In this document: positions 34,913-43,622 of the stretch, in pieces
Position numbering within the stretch: position 1 is the stretch's first letter
Layout: each line of letters starts with the position of its first letter
Assembly (NCBI GenBank): GCA_023405135.1
Contig: JAEXYZ010000019.1
Location: 1 to 61,248 of the forward strand
Length of the DNA: 61,248 nt
Source: Bacillota bacterium
GTDB taxonomy: Bacteria; Bacillota; Bacilli; Bacillales_A; Planococcaceae
Direction: 5' to 3'
The notes under the pieces: generated by a model
What the model saw: only the letters and a program-made list of their open reading frames with translations
The model's database searches: none
What the model was told of the DNA's origin: nothing
Translations under genes and position numbers: made by a program

Positions 34913-35248
34913 TTACTGATTTTTATTGGGGTAATCTGTAATATTAAGATTACTTTTTTCTTTATTGGACCACGCGTAAAGTATTCTATCTCCATTGTTC
35001 AATGTAACTTGAACATTATAAAAAAAGGGATAAACTCCTGCTTGTGAACGAAAAACTTCTATTTCTTTCACTTCCTCTTCTGAAATAGACCGATTTTCAA
35101 TTATATCAAACATAACAGCCACTAATAACTCTTCTCTATCTTCTCTACTTCCAAACTTATAATTTTGATAGTTGAAATATATTAGAGTTCCTATGAAAAG
35201 GAAAAAGAAAATAATGGCTAAAATCCAACTTTTTTTCAATTCTCCCAC
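34913..35248 (-). CDS. membrane-anchored small protein, unknown (moron)
   Basis: This 111-residue protein has one N-terminal transmembrane helix (WILAIIFFFLFIGTLIYF) and an extracellular domain of about 80 residues (VFRSQAGVYPFFYNVQVTLN). It is the only leftward gene between the late regulator and the terminase, typical of a moron transcribed in the lysogen. The ATG lies behind a GGGGGTGGGAGA region. No family is recognised. Surface exclusion of other phages is one possibility. Confidence 0.65.
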   Translation of the reverse strand: MGELKKSWILAIIFFFLFIGTLIYFNYQNYKFGSREDREELLVAVMFDIIENRSISEEEVKEIEVFRSQAGVYPFFYNVQVTLNNGDRILYAWSNKEKSNLNITDYPNKNQ

Positions 35249-35359
35249 CCCCTAAATTTGTAAATTATGTTAAAAAAGGAAATTAATAGTTGTAAAACGA
35301 GGCAATATACTATATCATTACCTTTGTAAATATTTTACAATAAAAGGAGTGTTCTATCA

Positions 35360-36061
35360 ATGAAAAGACCATTAAAAACAACAATGTTATTTTTCACAAC
35401 CTTGATATTAATTTTCGCCTTTAACGTTTCTACTTCTCTTGCCAATGCTCAAGAAGATGAGTATCTACTTGAACAAGAAAAACAAGAAAAAATATTTCAA
35501 GAAATTATAGAAAGTGTACCAAATGGAACATATTCAGGTAATGATATTACCACTAATGCTCTTGATGCTAGTAGTTATAATCCACAAGCTGGTGATATAT
35601 TATATACTCCTAGTACACAATGTAAAGATGAAAACCGTGAAACTTGTAAAGGGATTACTGGTCATGTTGGGATAGTAAATCCTTCTGCAGGAACTGTAAC
35701 TCATATTCAGGCACCTGGTTATTTACCTAAATCAATATCCTTAAATTCTTGGTTTACTAAATATCCTAAAACTGTAGTTGTAAGACATAAAAACTCTACC
35801 AAGGCTTCAAATGCTGCTAAGTGGGCTTTTGATTATTATATTTGGGGTGATGGTGCAGAGAAAACTTATAAAGTAACAATTGACCAAGATTTAACAAAAA
35901 CACTTAGTTTAAATACTACTTATTGCTCGTTAATTGTATGGCAAGCTTATTATTTTGGAGCTGGTCAAAAATTATCTCTTAATATTCCTGTAATGCCTGT
36001 TCTCTTTGTAAATTACGCACCGTATCATGATATGTATGTTCAAATGAAAATAGGATATTGA
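35360..36061 (+). CDS. secreted YiiX/NlpC-P60-like cysteine hydrolase
   Basis: This 233-residue protein starts with a signal peptide (LIFAFNVSTSLANA, cleaved near residue 30). The domain shows the permuted NlpC/P60 (YiiX/YebB, YycO-type) order: YNPQAGDILYTPS, His in GITGHVGIVN, a core strand VTHIQAPG, and late Cys in NTTYCSLIVWQAYYFGAG. Such enzymes cut amide bonds in peptidoglycan, lipids or proteins. It has its own promoter region and terminator in the prophage's accessory zone, so it looks like a lysogenic conversion gene. Confidence 0.8.
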   Translation: MKRPLKTTMLFFTTLILIFAFNVSTSLANAQEDEYLLEQEKQEKIFQEIIESVPNGTYSGNDITTNALDASSYNPQAGDILYTPSTQCKDENRETCKGITGHVGIVNPSAGTVTHIQAPGYLPKSISLNSWFTKYPKTVVVRHKNSTKASNAAKWAFDYYIWGDGAEKTYKVTIDQDLTKTLSLNTTYCSLIVWQAYYFGAGQKLSLNIPVMPVLFVNYAPYHDMYVQMKIGY

Positions 36062-36099
36062 TATAAAAACGATCACCTTAATTTTTGGTGAATATGTAA

Positions 36100-36128
36100 A
36101 GTCACACTCATACGAGGTGTGGCTTTTT
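36100..36128 (+). terminator. terminator after the secreted hydrolase gene
   Basis: AGTCACACT pairs with GGTGTGGCT around a short loop, followed by five T. Confidence 0.8.
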
Positions 36129-36152
36129 CTAATAATATCTTAAAAATTAATA

Positions 36153-36195
36153 GTTGCCATACTTGCCAAAGTTGCCATACTTGCCATTCTTTCCA
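36153..36195. repeat. 9-bp periodic TTGCCA repeats
   Basis: GTTGCCATACTTGCCA occurs twice (36153 and 36171). TTGCCA recurs every nine bases four times, with a fifth degenerate copy TTTCCA. Even spacing on nearly one helical turn suggests a protein-binding array, for example for small terminase or the late regulator. Confidence 0.6.
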
Positions 36196-36593
36196 AATTA
36201 CACAAAAAGGCTCCTTATCCTTTATACTGTGAGGTAGGACGGAGCGGTAAATAACTCGGTCTTAACAAAAATTTCTTCAAAAAAAGGAGAAAGACAAGAC
36301 GACCGACGACACGCGCCGAAAGTTGAACATCGAAGAAGCGACAACACGATCGTCCCAGTCATAGGAAGGGGTGATTTTTATTAAACTAGGTATATAAATA
36401 TATTTAATTATTATTATATAAATAAGCAAAAAATAAAAATTTAGCTAGTAATATTCTTTAGTTTCTTTTTATTTACAAAATATATTAAAGGGCGATTGCC
36501 TAAATAACATTTTTACCACAAAAGAAAACAATGTCTAAATGTTCTAAGTTCTATGAGGAAAAAAGCAGTCATTTGAGGAGATGGCTGCTTTTA
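36196..36593 (+). ncRNA. non-coding transcript candidate, first part
   Basis: No plausible gene was found. A GC-richer block around 36290-36370 with GACGA and TCGTC ends pairs over about 55 bases; a very AT-rich block follows. The segment closes with a clear terminator hairpin (AAAGCAG-CAT and ATG-CTGCTTT, 36561-36593). The contrast in composition and the terminator without a gene suggest a structured RNA. No family is recognised. Confidence 0.35.
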
Positions 36594-36602
36594 TATTATT
36601 AC

Positions 36603-36988
36603 GAGACAGTGGCGGAATAGTAGACGCACAACCTCAATACTGGATAAAGCAATGGCGCAGAGGGTAATGCCATCTTTATCGTACAAGGTGCAAATCCTTG
36701 TCTGTCTCATCTTTTGCTTATCACGTCATAAGCAACTGACACTTTTAAAGTGGTTTTGACTTGCGATTTACTTATAGTAGATTGCCTACAAAGGTTTTGT
36801 TCGTTGTACCGTAAACAACTTTTACTCACTACGGCGGTGAGTATAAGGTAGCCGAATATTAGGGTTTGGGAACGTCCGTACTTTTGCTATGGAAATGACT
36901 CTTCGGGAGATTGGGGCGGACACGACTGTCAAAGTGGTTTATGGCAGTCAAATTATTTAAGTCACATCAATTACGATGTGGCTTTTTA
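36603..36988 (+). ncRNA. structured RNA candidate beginning with a tRNA-Leu-like fold
   Basis: GAGACAG at 36603 pairs with CTGTCTC ending at 36708. Between them lie a leucine-type D arm (TGGCGGAATAGTAGACGC), a long variable-type hairpin (GATAAAG/CTTTATC) and a T arm (CAAGG-TGCAAAT-CCTTG). The anticodon stem is degenerate, so this is not an ordinary tRNA. Successive hairpins follow: TTGCTTA/TAAGCAA, GCGATTTACT/AGTAGATTGC, GTTGT/ACAAC, ACTCAC/GTGAGT, GTCCG/CGGAC around a UUCG loop. A terminator (GTCACATC/GATGTGGC, T5) ends it. A large phage RNA is likely. Confidence 0.5.
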
Positions 36989-37147
36989 TTATGCTTTGAA
37001 AATTGCATCAAACAGCCATTAAATAATCGAGGACTAGTAACGGGTTAGTAAGCACTTAAAGTGAAGTGAACTGAACATGACTGACTGCACAGTAACCGTT
37101 TGGGCGGAGTTTGGTGCACTTTTGAAAATATAAGAGAAGGTGATGTC

Positions 37148-37282
37148 ATGAGGTATGTTTTGCAATGCGAAAAATGTAAACGCCCAGCAGAAGTAAATAA
37201 CCGTAAGAGTAAACCAGGGCATACGGTTTACCACAAAATTTGTTATTCATGCGGTGGCAAAATTAAACCGATGCTTGACTGA
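37148..37282 (+). CDS. small zinc-ribbon protein
   Basis: This 44-residue protein has two CxxC pairs (QCEKCKRP and ICYSCGGK), which should bind one zinc. The ATG lies behind AGAAGGTG. It stands between the structured RNA and the membrane-protein pair. Function unknown. Confidence 0.65.
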   Translation: MRYVLQCEKCKRPAEVNNRKSKPGHTVYHKICYSCGGKIKPMLD

Positions 37283-37363
37283 ATATCAAAAATTTAATAG
37301 TGAAACTTGTCGAGGGATATAGTAAAATTTATCCAAAAGCCTTAGGTCAGGTCGGGTGATTTC

Positions 37364-37933
37364 ATGAACGTAGACAAGTTATTTAAATCGATAAATAAGA
37401 AACAAAGATACTTATTTTCTCGTTTTGTTATTTATACAGTTATGTTATGGTTAACATTTAAACCGATGATTTATGAAAATGAATTAAATTACCAGTATGT
37501 ATTGAATACGGTTATTTTTTTATTTTTACCCTTATTTGTTGAGTACGTTTGGGGAATGAATACTTTATGCAAAGGGGCTAACAGAACTAGACTTTTCGGC
37601 ATAATATATACATTAGTGCTTGTTTTTGTATCATTTATTGGATTGATGGGAGGATATTCAATAGCTGATATAGAAGGTAATATTATATTCGAATCTGACA
37701 AAACGAATTTTGTGTTAAATGTTGGTTTGTTACAATATACTGTTTACATAACTCCTTGTTTAATGTTATTGGATTTATTATTCGCATTTTCTATAAGTGA
37801 AGTAAAACTTTATAAAATTGAAGAAAAACTTCATGATGAATTTAATGATTTAGATGTTAATGAAATGGATATTATAGAAAAAGAACGGAAAGTCGAACTT
37901 ACAAAATTAATACAAGAAAATGGAGGCGAGTAA
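37364..37933 (+). CDS. four-helix membrane protein, unknown
   Basis: The 189-residue protein has about four transmembrane segments (near residues 15-33, 47-64, 78-96 and 122-145, for example LFGIIYTLVLVFVSFIGLMG) and a charged cytoplasmic tail that ends KLIQENGGE. Its end overlaps the ribosome site of the next gene, so the two form a pair. No family is recognised. A membrane pair in the accessory zone could serve superinfection exclusion. Confidence 0.65.
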   Translation: MNVDKLFKSINKKQRYLFSRFVIYTVMLWLTFKPMIYENELNYQYVLNTVIFLFLPLFVEYVWGMNTLCKGANRTRLFGIIYTLVLVFVSFIGLMGGYSIADIEGNIIFESDKTNFVLNVGLLQYTVYITPCLMLLDLLFAFSISEVKLYKIEEKLHDEFNDLDVNEMDIIEKERKVELTKLIQENGGE

Positions 37934-37934
37934 A

Positions 37935-38396
37935 ATGATGGAATTTATTATATTAGTGATATGCCTTTCTACCACTTTTTATTTCGCTGTTGTTGTAAAA
38001 ATGTATAAAATGGGGATGAAATTGAATTTAGCATTAATTCGTTCATTTATTTATCCGTTTAATATTTTATTTTTACACTGTCGTGTGTTTAAACATTTCA
38101 AAAACGAGTCTTTGCTTTTAAGAATTAAGTTGTTATTAATGCCAATTTACTCTCCACAAGAAACAGTTAATAAATACACATACATGCATTTAAGAAGAGA
38201 TGCAACTTATAAAATTATTGATGAAATGTTGGAGAATACTAAAGATGAAGATAAAAAGGTTAAAATTCTGGATATACTCGAAAAAGAAGGAGTCATTAAA
38301 CGAGTTTACAAAAAGTCAATTATATCCAGTGAAGATGGGTATATGACTAATGATCACTTTTCAAATGTAAAAAAATATAGATATAAAATGGGATAA
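37935..38396 (+). CDS. membrane-associated protein, unknown, partner of the preceding gene
   Basis: The protein has about 153 residues with an N-terminal transmembrane helix (MEFIILVICLSTTFYFAVVV), a second hydrophobic stretch (IRSFIYPFNILFLHC) and a basic cytoplasmic domain. GGAGG lies eight bases before the chosen ATG; an earlier in-frame ATG overlaps that site. A terminator follows. Function unknown. Confidence 0.6.
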   Translation: MMEFIILVICLSTTFYFAVVVKMYKMGMKLNLALIRSFIYPFNILFLHCRVFKHFKNESLLLRIKLLLMPIYSPQETVNKYTYMHLRRDATYKIIDEMLENTKDEDKKVKILDILEKEGVIKRVYKKSIISSEDGYMTNDHFSNVKKYRYKMG

Positions 38397-38403
38397 TAAT
38401 TAT

Positions 38404-38433
38404 TAAGTCGTATCTAATTAGATGCGACTTTTT
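38404..38433 (+). terminator. terminator before the terminase genes
   Basis: AAGTCG-ATCTAAT pairs with ATTAGAT-CGACTT and runs into TTTTTATTTT. It separates the accessory pair from the late operon. Confidence 0.8.
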
Positions 38434-38465
38434 ATTTTGTTAAAGCGGAGGTGGTGCTATGAGAG

Positions 38466-39359
38466 ATGGCTAGAGCAAAAGATCCTAATCGTGATAAAGC
38501 GTATGAAATATATAAGGAGCATGAGGGCAATATAACTAATCGTGCAATTGCAGAAATGCTTGGTGTTCCAGAAAAGACAATCGGCTCTTGGAAGTCCAAA
38601 GCAAAGGATAATTGGGACGCTAAATTAAATGGAGTACTCCAATCGAACGAACGGAGTACTCCGAAAGAAAATAAGAGTACTGCAAAGAAAAAAGAAGTCG
38701 TTGAATCGGTTGAAGTCATTGAATTAGAAAATGATGATTTTAACGATAAGCAACGGCTTTTTATTAGTTATTACGTGAAGTACTGGAATGCTACGAAGGC
38801 ATATCAGAAGGCTTATGGTTGTAGTCGAGAAACAGCTTTAGTTAACGGTCCTCGATTACTAGGAAATGCTAGGATAAAGGCGGAAGTCATTCGTGTGCGA
38901 GATGGTATCACAGAAGAAGCTATTTTAGACAAACGTACTCTCATCCAAAAATGGATTGACATTGCTTTTGCTGACATTACTGATTACATCCAATTTGGTA
39001 AAGTAGAGGAAATTAGCTACAACGAAAACGGCGAGCCAGAACTGGACATGAACGGAAATATTAAAACGTGGACTAGAAACTTTGTAAACCTTAATGAATC
39101 AGAAGAAATCGACGGCACACTCATTACCGAAGTAAAACAGGGGAAAGACGGCATAACTGTTAAGCTTGCTGACAAGATGAAGGCCCTTGAGTTTCTGTCT
39201 AAGCATATGGATTTACTAAATGACAATGAATTAAAGCAACTTAAGATTGAGCGTGAACGAATTGCTATCCGTAAAGAAAACGGCGAAGATGGTGAGGAAT
39301 ACGAAGATGACGGCTTCATGGAGGCGCTAAAAGGAACGGAAGTGAACTGGGATGAGTAA
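38466..39359 (+). CDS. xtmA: terminase small subunit (PBSX XtmA-like)
   Basis: The 297-residue protein starts with an HTH used to bind packaging DNA (NITNRAIAEMLGVPEKTIGSW). After a charged linker comes the terminase_2 domain (FNDKQRLFISYYVKYWNATKAYQKAYG), followed by a C-terminal coiled region. It recognises the packaging site and activates the large subunit. Size and domain order match PBSX-type small terminases. It overlaps the large subunit gene by eight bases and opens the late operon. Confidence 0.92.
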   Translation: MARAKDPNRDKAYEIYKEHEGNITNRAIAEMLGVPEKTIGSWKSKAKDNWDAKLNGVLQSNERSTPKENKSTAKKKEVVESVEVIELENDDFNDKQRLFISYYVKYWNATKAYQKAYGCSRETALVNGPRLLGNARIKAEVIRVRDGITEEAILDKRTLIQKWIDIAFADITDYIQFGKVEEISYNENGEPELDMNGNIKTWTRNFVNLNESEEIDGTLITEVKQGKDGITVKLADKMKALEFLSKHMDLLNDNELKQLKIERERIAIRKENGEDGEEYEDDGFMEALKGTEVNWDE

Positions 39360-40623
39360 GAAGAAACGCCCAGCACTATTTAAATTTAAGCCTTTTAGCG
39401 AGAAACAACTCAAAGTCCTTAAATGGTGGCAAGACGATTCTCCACACAAAGATAAAGATGGTCTAATTTGTGATGGTTCTGTTCGTGCTGGTAAAACTGT
39501 TGTAATGTCTCTATCGTTTGTCATGTGGGCTATGGAAACGTTCGATGAAGAAAACTTAGGTATGGCCGGTAAAACAATCGGTTCATTCCGTCGTAACGTT
39601 TTTAAACCGTTGAAACGTATGCTCCAGTCTCGGGGCTACAAAGTAAAAGAATATCGTTCCGAAAACATGTTCACTGTCACACGAAATGGCAAAGTGAACT
39701 ATTTTTATATTTTCGGTGGTAAAGATGAGGCCTCACAAGATCTGATTCAAGGGATAACGCTTGCCGGTATGTTCTTTGATGAGGCTGCCTTAATGCCTCA
39801 ATCTTTTGTAAACCAAGCAACTGCTCGATGTTCTGTTGATGGAGCTAAGTTCTGGTTTAACTGCAACCCAGCTGGACCTTATCATTGGTTTAAGCTTGAG
39901 TATTTAGATCAACTAGAAGAAAAGAACATGCTTCACTTACACTTCACTATGGATGATAATTTATCGTTATCTCAAAAAGTGAAAGAACGATACAAACGTA
40001 TGTATCATGGCGTGTTCTATCAGCGATTTATCCTTGGTCTATGGGTACTTGCAGAAGGCATTATTTATGACATGTTTGATAGAGAAAAGCATGTTGTTCC
40101 AACAATCGAAAGAAGATATACCAAATATTATGTCAGTATCGACTACGGTACTCAAAACCCGACAACCTTTGGCTTGTGGGGCTTTTTTAATGGAGTTTGG
40201 TACAAGGTTAAAGAGTACCATTACGACGGCCGTAAAAAGTCAAAACAAAAAACTGATCAGGAATACTATGAGGATTTAGTAAAGTTCATTGGCGATAAAC
40301 GTATATTGGGGGTAATTGTAGACCCGAGTGCTTCATCTTTTATCACGTTGTTAAAAAAACATGGGATACGCGTCATTAAAGCAAAGAATGATGTATTGAA
40401 TGGTATTCGTAAAGTAAGTACAGCTTTAACAAATGGTTTAATTTTATTCAATGATTGCTGCAAAGAAACATTCCGAGAGTTCAGTTCATACGTCTGGGAT
40501 GAAAAAGCGGCGGATCGTGGAGAGGATAAGCCAATTAAACAGAATGACCACCAAATGGATGGTGACAGATATTTTGTAAGTACAATTGTTCTTAAAGATG
40601 GTGGAATATCGGTATTAAAGTGA
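39352..40623 (+). CDS. xtmB: terminase large subunit (PBSX XtmB-like)
   Basis: This 423-residue packaging motor has an ATPase domain with Walker A GSVRAGKT (42-49) and Walker B AGMFFDEAAL (about 138-147). The C-terminal RNase H-like nuclease shows YVSIDYGTQNPTTFGLW, GVIVDPSAS and the final acidic DHQMDGDRY. It translocates DNA into the prohead and cuts it, with the portal as docking site. The family is the PBSX/SPP1-type phage_terminase_3. Confidence 0.95.
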   Translation: MSKKKRPALFKFKPFSEKQLKVLKWWQDDSPHKDKDGLICDGSVRAGKTVVMSLSFVMWAMETFDEENLGMAGKTIGSFRRNVFKPLKRMLQSRGYKVKEYRSENMFTVTRNGKVNYFYIFGGKDEASQDLIQGITLAGMFFDEAALMPQSFVNQATARCSVDGAKFWFNCNPAGPYHWFKLEYLDQLEEKNMLHLHFTMDDNLSLSQKVKERYKRMYHGVFYQRFILGLWVLAEGIIYDMFDREKHVVPTIERRYTKYYVSIDYGTQNPTTFGLWGFFNGVWYKVKEYHYDGRKKSKQKTDQEYYEDLVKFIGDKRILGVIVDPSASSFITLLKKHGIRVIKAKNDVLNGIRKVSTALTNGLILFNDCCKETFREFSSYVWDEKAADRGEDKPIKQNDHQMDGDRYFVSTIVLKDGGISVLK

Positions 40624-40696
40624 GGTAATCACAATGCTCATAGAAGATTTATATAGACCACGTTGGCATGAGCGCATGCAGGAGGTGATAAAAAAT

Positions 40697-42073
40697 ATGG
40701 TAAACAGTGTGATTAGTGATGATCAAATATTAATCAATGAAATCAAAGAGTGGGAACAATCAGACAAGCGAAACATGATGCTTATTGGAGACCGCTACTA
40801 TCGCAATAAAATGGATATTAACAAAAAACAACAAGTAATCAGATGGAAGTCGAATATTAAATTAACACACGGCTTTGTTAAAAAGTTAGTTGATCAAAAA
40901 ATAGGTTATGTACTTTCGAAAGAACCATCTATCTCAACCGAAAATGAAAGTTATCAAGAAAAACTTGACGAGTTCTTTGATGATGGAATGTTAAATAAGC
41001 TCAAGAAAATAGGGAAAGAAGCGATAAATAAAGGTGTTTCTTATCTTTATCCATATATCAATGAAGACGGGAATTTATCGTTTATACGCTTCCCTTCTGA
41101 ACAGGTAATAGTTTTTTATTCGGATATTGAAAGAATGAAAATTGATAGCTTTATTCGTGTTTTCGAGATCAATTACTATGACGGAATGGAAAAAAGGAAA
41201 CAAAAAAAGGTTGAATATTATCACAGTAACGGTATCAATTATTATGTTTTAGAAAATGACCACCTTATACCTGATGTACCTGCAGGAGTTGAACAAAACT
41301 ATCATTTTTTGATTGGCAATAAACCTCGATTATGGGAAAAGATACCTTTAATTCACTTTCGTTATAATGAGGAAGAACAACCGCTTGTTGAGTTGATAAA
41401 AAGTTTAGTAGATAACTACAACACTCAAGCTTCAACAAATTCAGATGTGTTAGCAGATATCCCTAATTTCGTATACAAGATTATTAATTATGGTGGCGTC
41501 GACTTAGAAGAGTTCTTAGATGACTTAAACCGATACAGGGCTGTAAAAACAGATGAAGGTGGAGACGTTGACAAGCTAACATCTGATTTACAAACTGATT
41601 CAGTTGAAAAAGAATTAGATCGTACAAGAAAAGCAATCTATGAATTTGGCAGAGGTGTTGATACAACGGTTGAAGACCTAGGTAATGCTTCTGGAGTTGC
41701 TTTGAAGTACCGTTATTCTGATTTAGATTTAGACTGTAACATGTTTGAAGCAGAAATGAAATCGAGCATAGAACACATGATGTGGTTTTATTCACATTAT
41801 CTAGCAATGATTGGACAAGGTGATTTCACAGAAGAAAAAGTGAAGTTTACTTTTAATCGGGACATTATCATTAATGAAGCTGAAGCGATTGAAAGTACTA
41901 AAAACTCTGTTGGTATACTTGATGATCAAACGGTTCGAGAAAATCATCCTTGGTACACAAAAGAAGTAGAAGAACGATTGAAAAAGCAGAAAGAAGAAGA
42001 ACAGAACGCTTTTGATAATTATAATGAAACATTCCGTCAGAAGAATAGTGGTGGGATAGATGACCAAGAGTAG
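40697..42073 (+). CDS. portal protein (SPP1 gp6-like)
   Basis: This protein of about 458 residues belongs to the SPP1-type portal family: a wing region (NKKQQVIRWKSNIKLTHGFVKKLVDQKIGYVLSKEP), a stem and crown, the characteristic VDNYNTQASTNSDVLADIPN helix and a C-terminal coiled tail. Twelve copies form the DNA gate. GGAGGTG lies at the right distance before the chosen ATG. An upstream ATG would add 21 residues with a weaker site. It overlaps the next gene by 14 bases. Confidence 0.92.
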   Translation: MVNSVISDDQILINEIKEWEQSDKRNMMLIGDRYYRNKMDINKKQQVIRWKSNIKLTHGFVKKLVDQKIGYVLSKEPSISTENESYQEKLDEFFDDGMLNKLKKIGKEAINKGVSYLYPYINEDGNLSFIRFPSEQVIVFYSDIERMKIDSFIRVFEINYYDGMEKRKQKKVEYYHSNGINYYVLENDHLIPDVPAGVEQNYHFLIGNKPRLWEKIPLIHFRYNEEEQPLVELIKSLVDNYNTQASTNSDVLADIPNFVYKIINYGGVDLEEFLDDLNRYRAVKTDEGGDVDKLTSDLQTDSVEKELDRTRKAIYEFGRGVDTTVEDLGNASGVALKYRYSDLDLDCNMFEAEMKSSIEHMMWFYSHYLAMIGQGDFTEEKVKFTFNRDIIINEAEAIESTKNSVGILDDQTVRENHPWYTKEVEERLKKQKEEEQNAFDNYNETFRQKNSGGIDDQE

Positions 42074-43622
42074 AGAGTACTGGCGAAGACGTTTTGAGTT
42101 GTTAGAAGAAGCACAACATAACAAAGCTGTTTCTTATTACCGAGACTTAGAAAAAGCATATATCCAAACCATGAATGCGATTGAAGATGATATTGCAAAG
42201 TGGTATAACCGATTTGCTAAAAACAACGAAATCACACTTGATGAAGCTAAAAGACTATTGAAGTCGGATGAATTAAGAGAGTTTCGTTGGACTGTTGATG
42301 AGTATATCGAATATGGTAAGAAAAATGCAATTAATCAGCAATGGATGAAACAGCTCGAAAATGCATCTTCACGAGTTCATATAAGCCGTTTAGAAAGTTT
42401 GCGAATACAACTCCAACAACACGTTGAAAAGTTGTATGGAGGGCAAATTGAGGGTTTTGAACGACTGACGAAAGAAGTTTATCAAGATCAGTATTATCAT
42501 ACAGCTTTTGAAATTCAGAGAGCATTTGAGATTGGTTTTACATTACAGGCGCTAGATGAAAATGTACTAACGAAAGTCATTAGTAAGCCATGGACAGCTG
42601 ACAATATGACCTTCAGCGCTAAAATTTGGCGAGATCGAAACTTACTTATCAATACTTTGCACACAGAATTAACACAATCATTCGCTCGTGGTGAAGGACC
42701 ACAAAGAATGATTAATGCCATCCAAAAGAAAATGAATACTTCACGATCTAACGCTGCTCGATTAGTCCAAACAGAGCAAGCGTTTTTTAGTGCTTCTGCA
42801 CAAAAAGAAGCTTTTAAAGAATTGAATGTAGAACAATATGAAATTGTTGCGACTCTAGACCATAAAACAAGCAGTATTTGTCGAGCAATGGACGGTAAGG
42901 TATTTGCAATGTCAGATTACCAACCTGGTGTTACTGCGAATCCGTTTCATCCGAGATGCAGAACAACAACAGCACCTTATTTTGAAGATGATTACGGTAC
43001 ACGAATTGCTCGTGATTTGGATGGTAAAACATATCATGTACCAAGCAACATTAAATATGAGGAATGGTATCAGACACAAGTAGAGAAACATGGGCAGGAA
43101 AAAATCGATTTATATAAGAAAAAGCAAAGAAATCTTTCAAAAGATAAAATACAATACAAAGAGTTCAAAAATATTCTTGGAAAAAATGCCCCCTCATTGA
43201 ATGAGTTTCAGGATATAAAGTATAATAGTGGTGATGAGTGGTATTTACTTAAAGGTTATCGAAACGCTATTGAAAAAGAAGATATTCACGGCTTTGTTGA
43301 CTTTAAGACTTATAAGAATATAGCTAGTGAAGTTCAAGAAAAGATTGTCGGGATAGAGACATCAGATGGAATAAAACTTTCTGGTTATAAATCTCATTTT
43401 GTAGATAGGATAATTGGTCAAGTAGAAGCTGGCACTTCTGGAAAAGGGAAACGTTCGGGAGTTAAAATTGAAGATGTATTTAGCGCTTTAGTTAACCCGA
43501 CACAAATAAGGGAGAAAAAAAATTCCCGTCAATACATTAATGACAAATGTATCGTAACTATTAATCACGAAACTGGCAACTTGATTCAAACAACACCTAA
43601 AACAAAGGGGGATAGCAAATGA
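42060..43622 (+). CDS. minor head protein (SPP1 gp7/Mu F-like) with C-terminal nuclease-toxin-like domain
   Basis: In the 520-residue protein, residues 1-315 are a Mu F/SPP1 gp7 head protein, ending with TLDHKTSSICRAMDGKVF and NPFHPRCRTTTAPY. Residues from about 365 on are extra. The last 80 (SGYKSHFVDRIIGQ, KIEDVFSALVNPTQIREKK, CIVTINHETGNLIQTTPK) match the pattern of PBECR-type nuclease domains (Barnase/EndoU/colicin/RelE-like), which are known to be attached to phage head proteins. His and Arg in HFVDR could be catalytic. The next gene overlaps by four bases and may be its immunity protein. Confidence 0.85.
   Translation: MTKSREYWRRRFELLEEAQHNKAVSYYRDLEKAYIQTMNAIEDDIAKWYNRFAKNNEITLDEAKRLLKSDELREFRWTVDEYIEYGKKNAINQQWMKQLENASSRVHISRLESLRIQLQQHVEKLYGGQIEGFERLTKEVYQDQYYHTAFEIQRAFEIGFTLQALDENVLTKVISKPWTADNMTFSAKIWRDRNLLINTLHTELTQSFARGEGPQRMINAIQKKMNTSRSNAARLVQTEQAFFSASAQKEAFKELNVEQYEIVATLDHKTSSICRAMDGKVFAMSDYQPGVTANPFHPRCRTTTAPYFEDDYGTRIARDLDGKTYHVPSNIKYEEWYQTQVEKHGQEKIDLYKKKQRNLSKDKIQYKEFKNILGKNAPSLNEFQDIKYNSGDEWYLLKGYRNAIEKEDIHGFVDFKTYKNIASEVQEKIVGIETSDGIKLSGYKSHFVDRIIGQVEAGTSGKGKRSGVKIEDVFSALVNPTQIREKKNSRQYINDKCIVTINHETGNLIQTTPKTKGDSK

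Noticed and set aside
36603..36709. An ordinary tRNA-Leu gene
   Set aside because: Acceptor, D and T arms fit, but the anticodon stem does not pair, the T loop has TGC for TTC, one base separates T stem and acceptor, and the extra arm is far too long.
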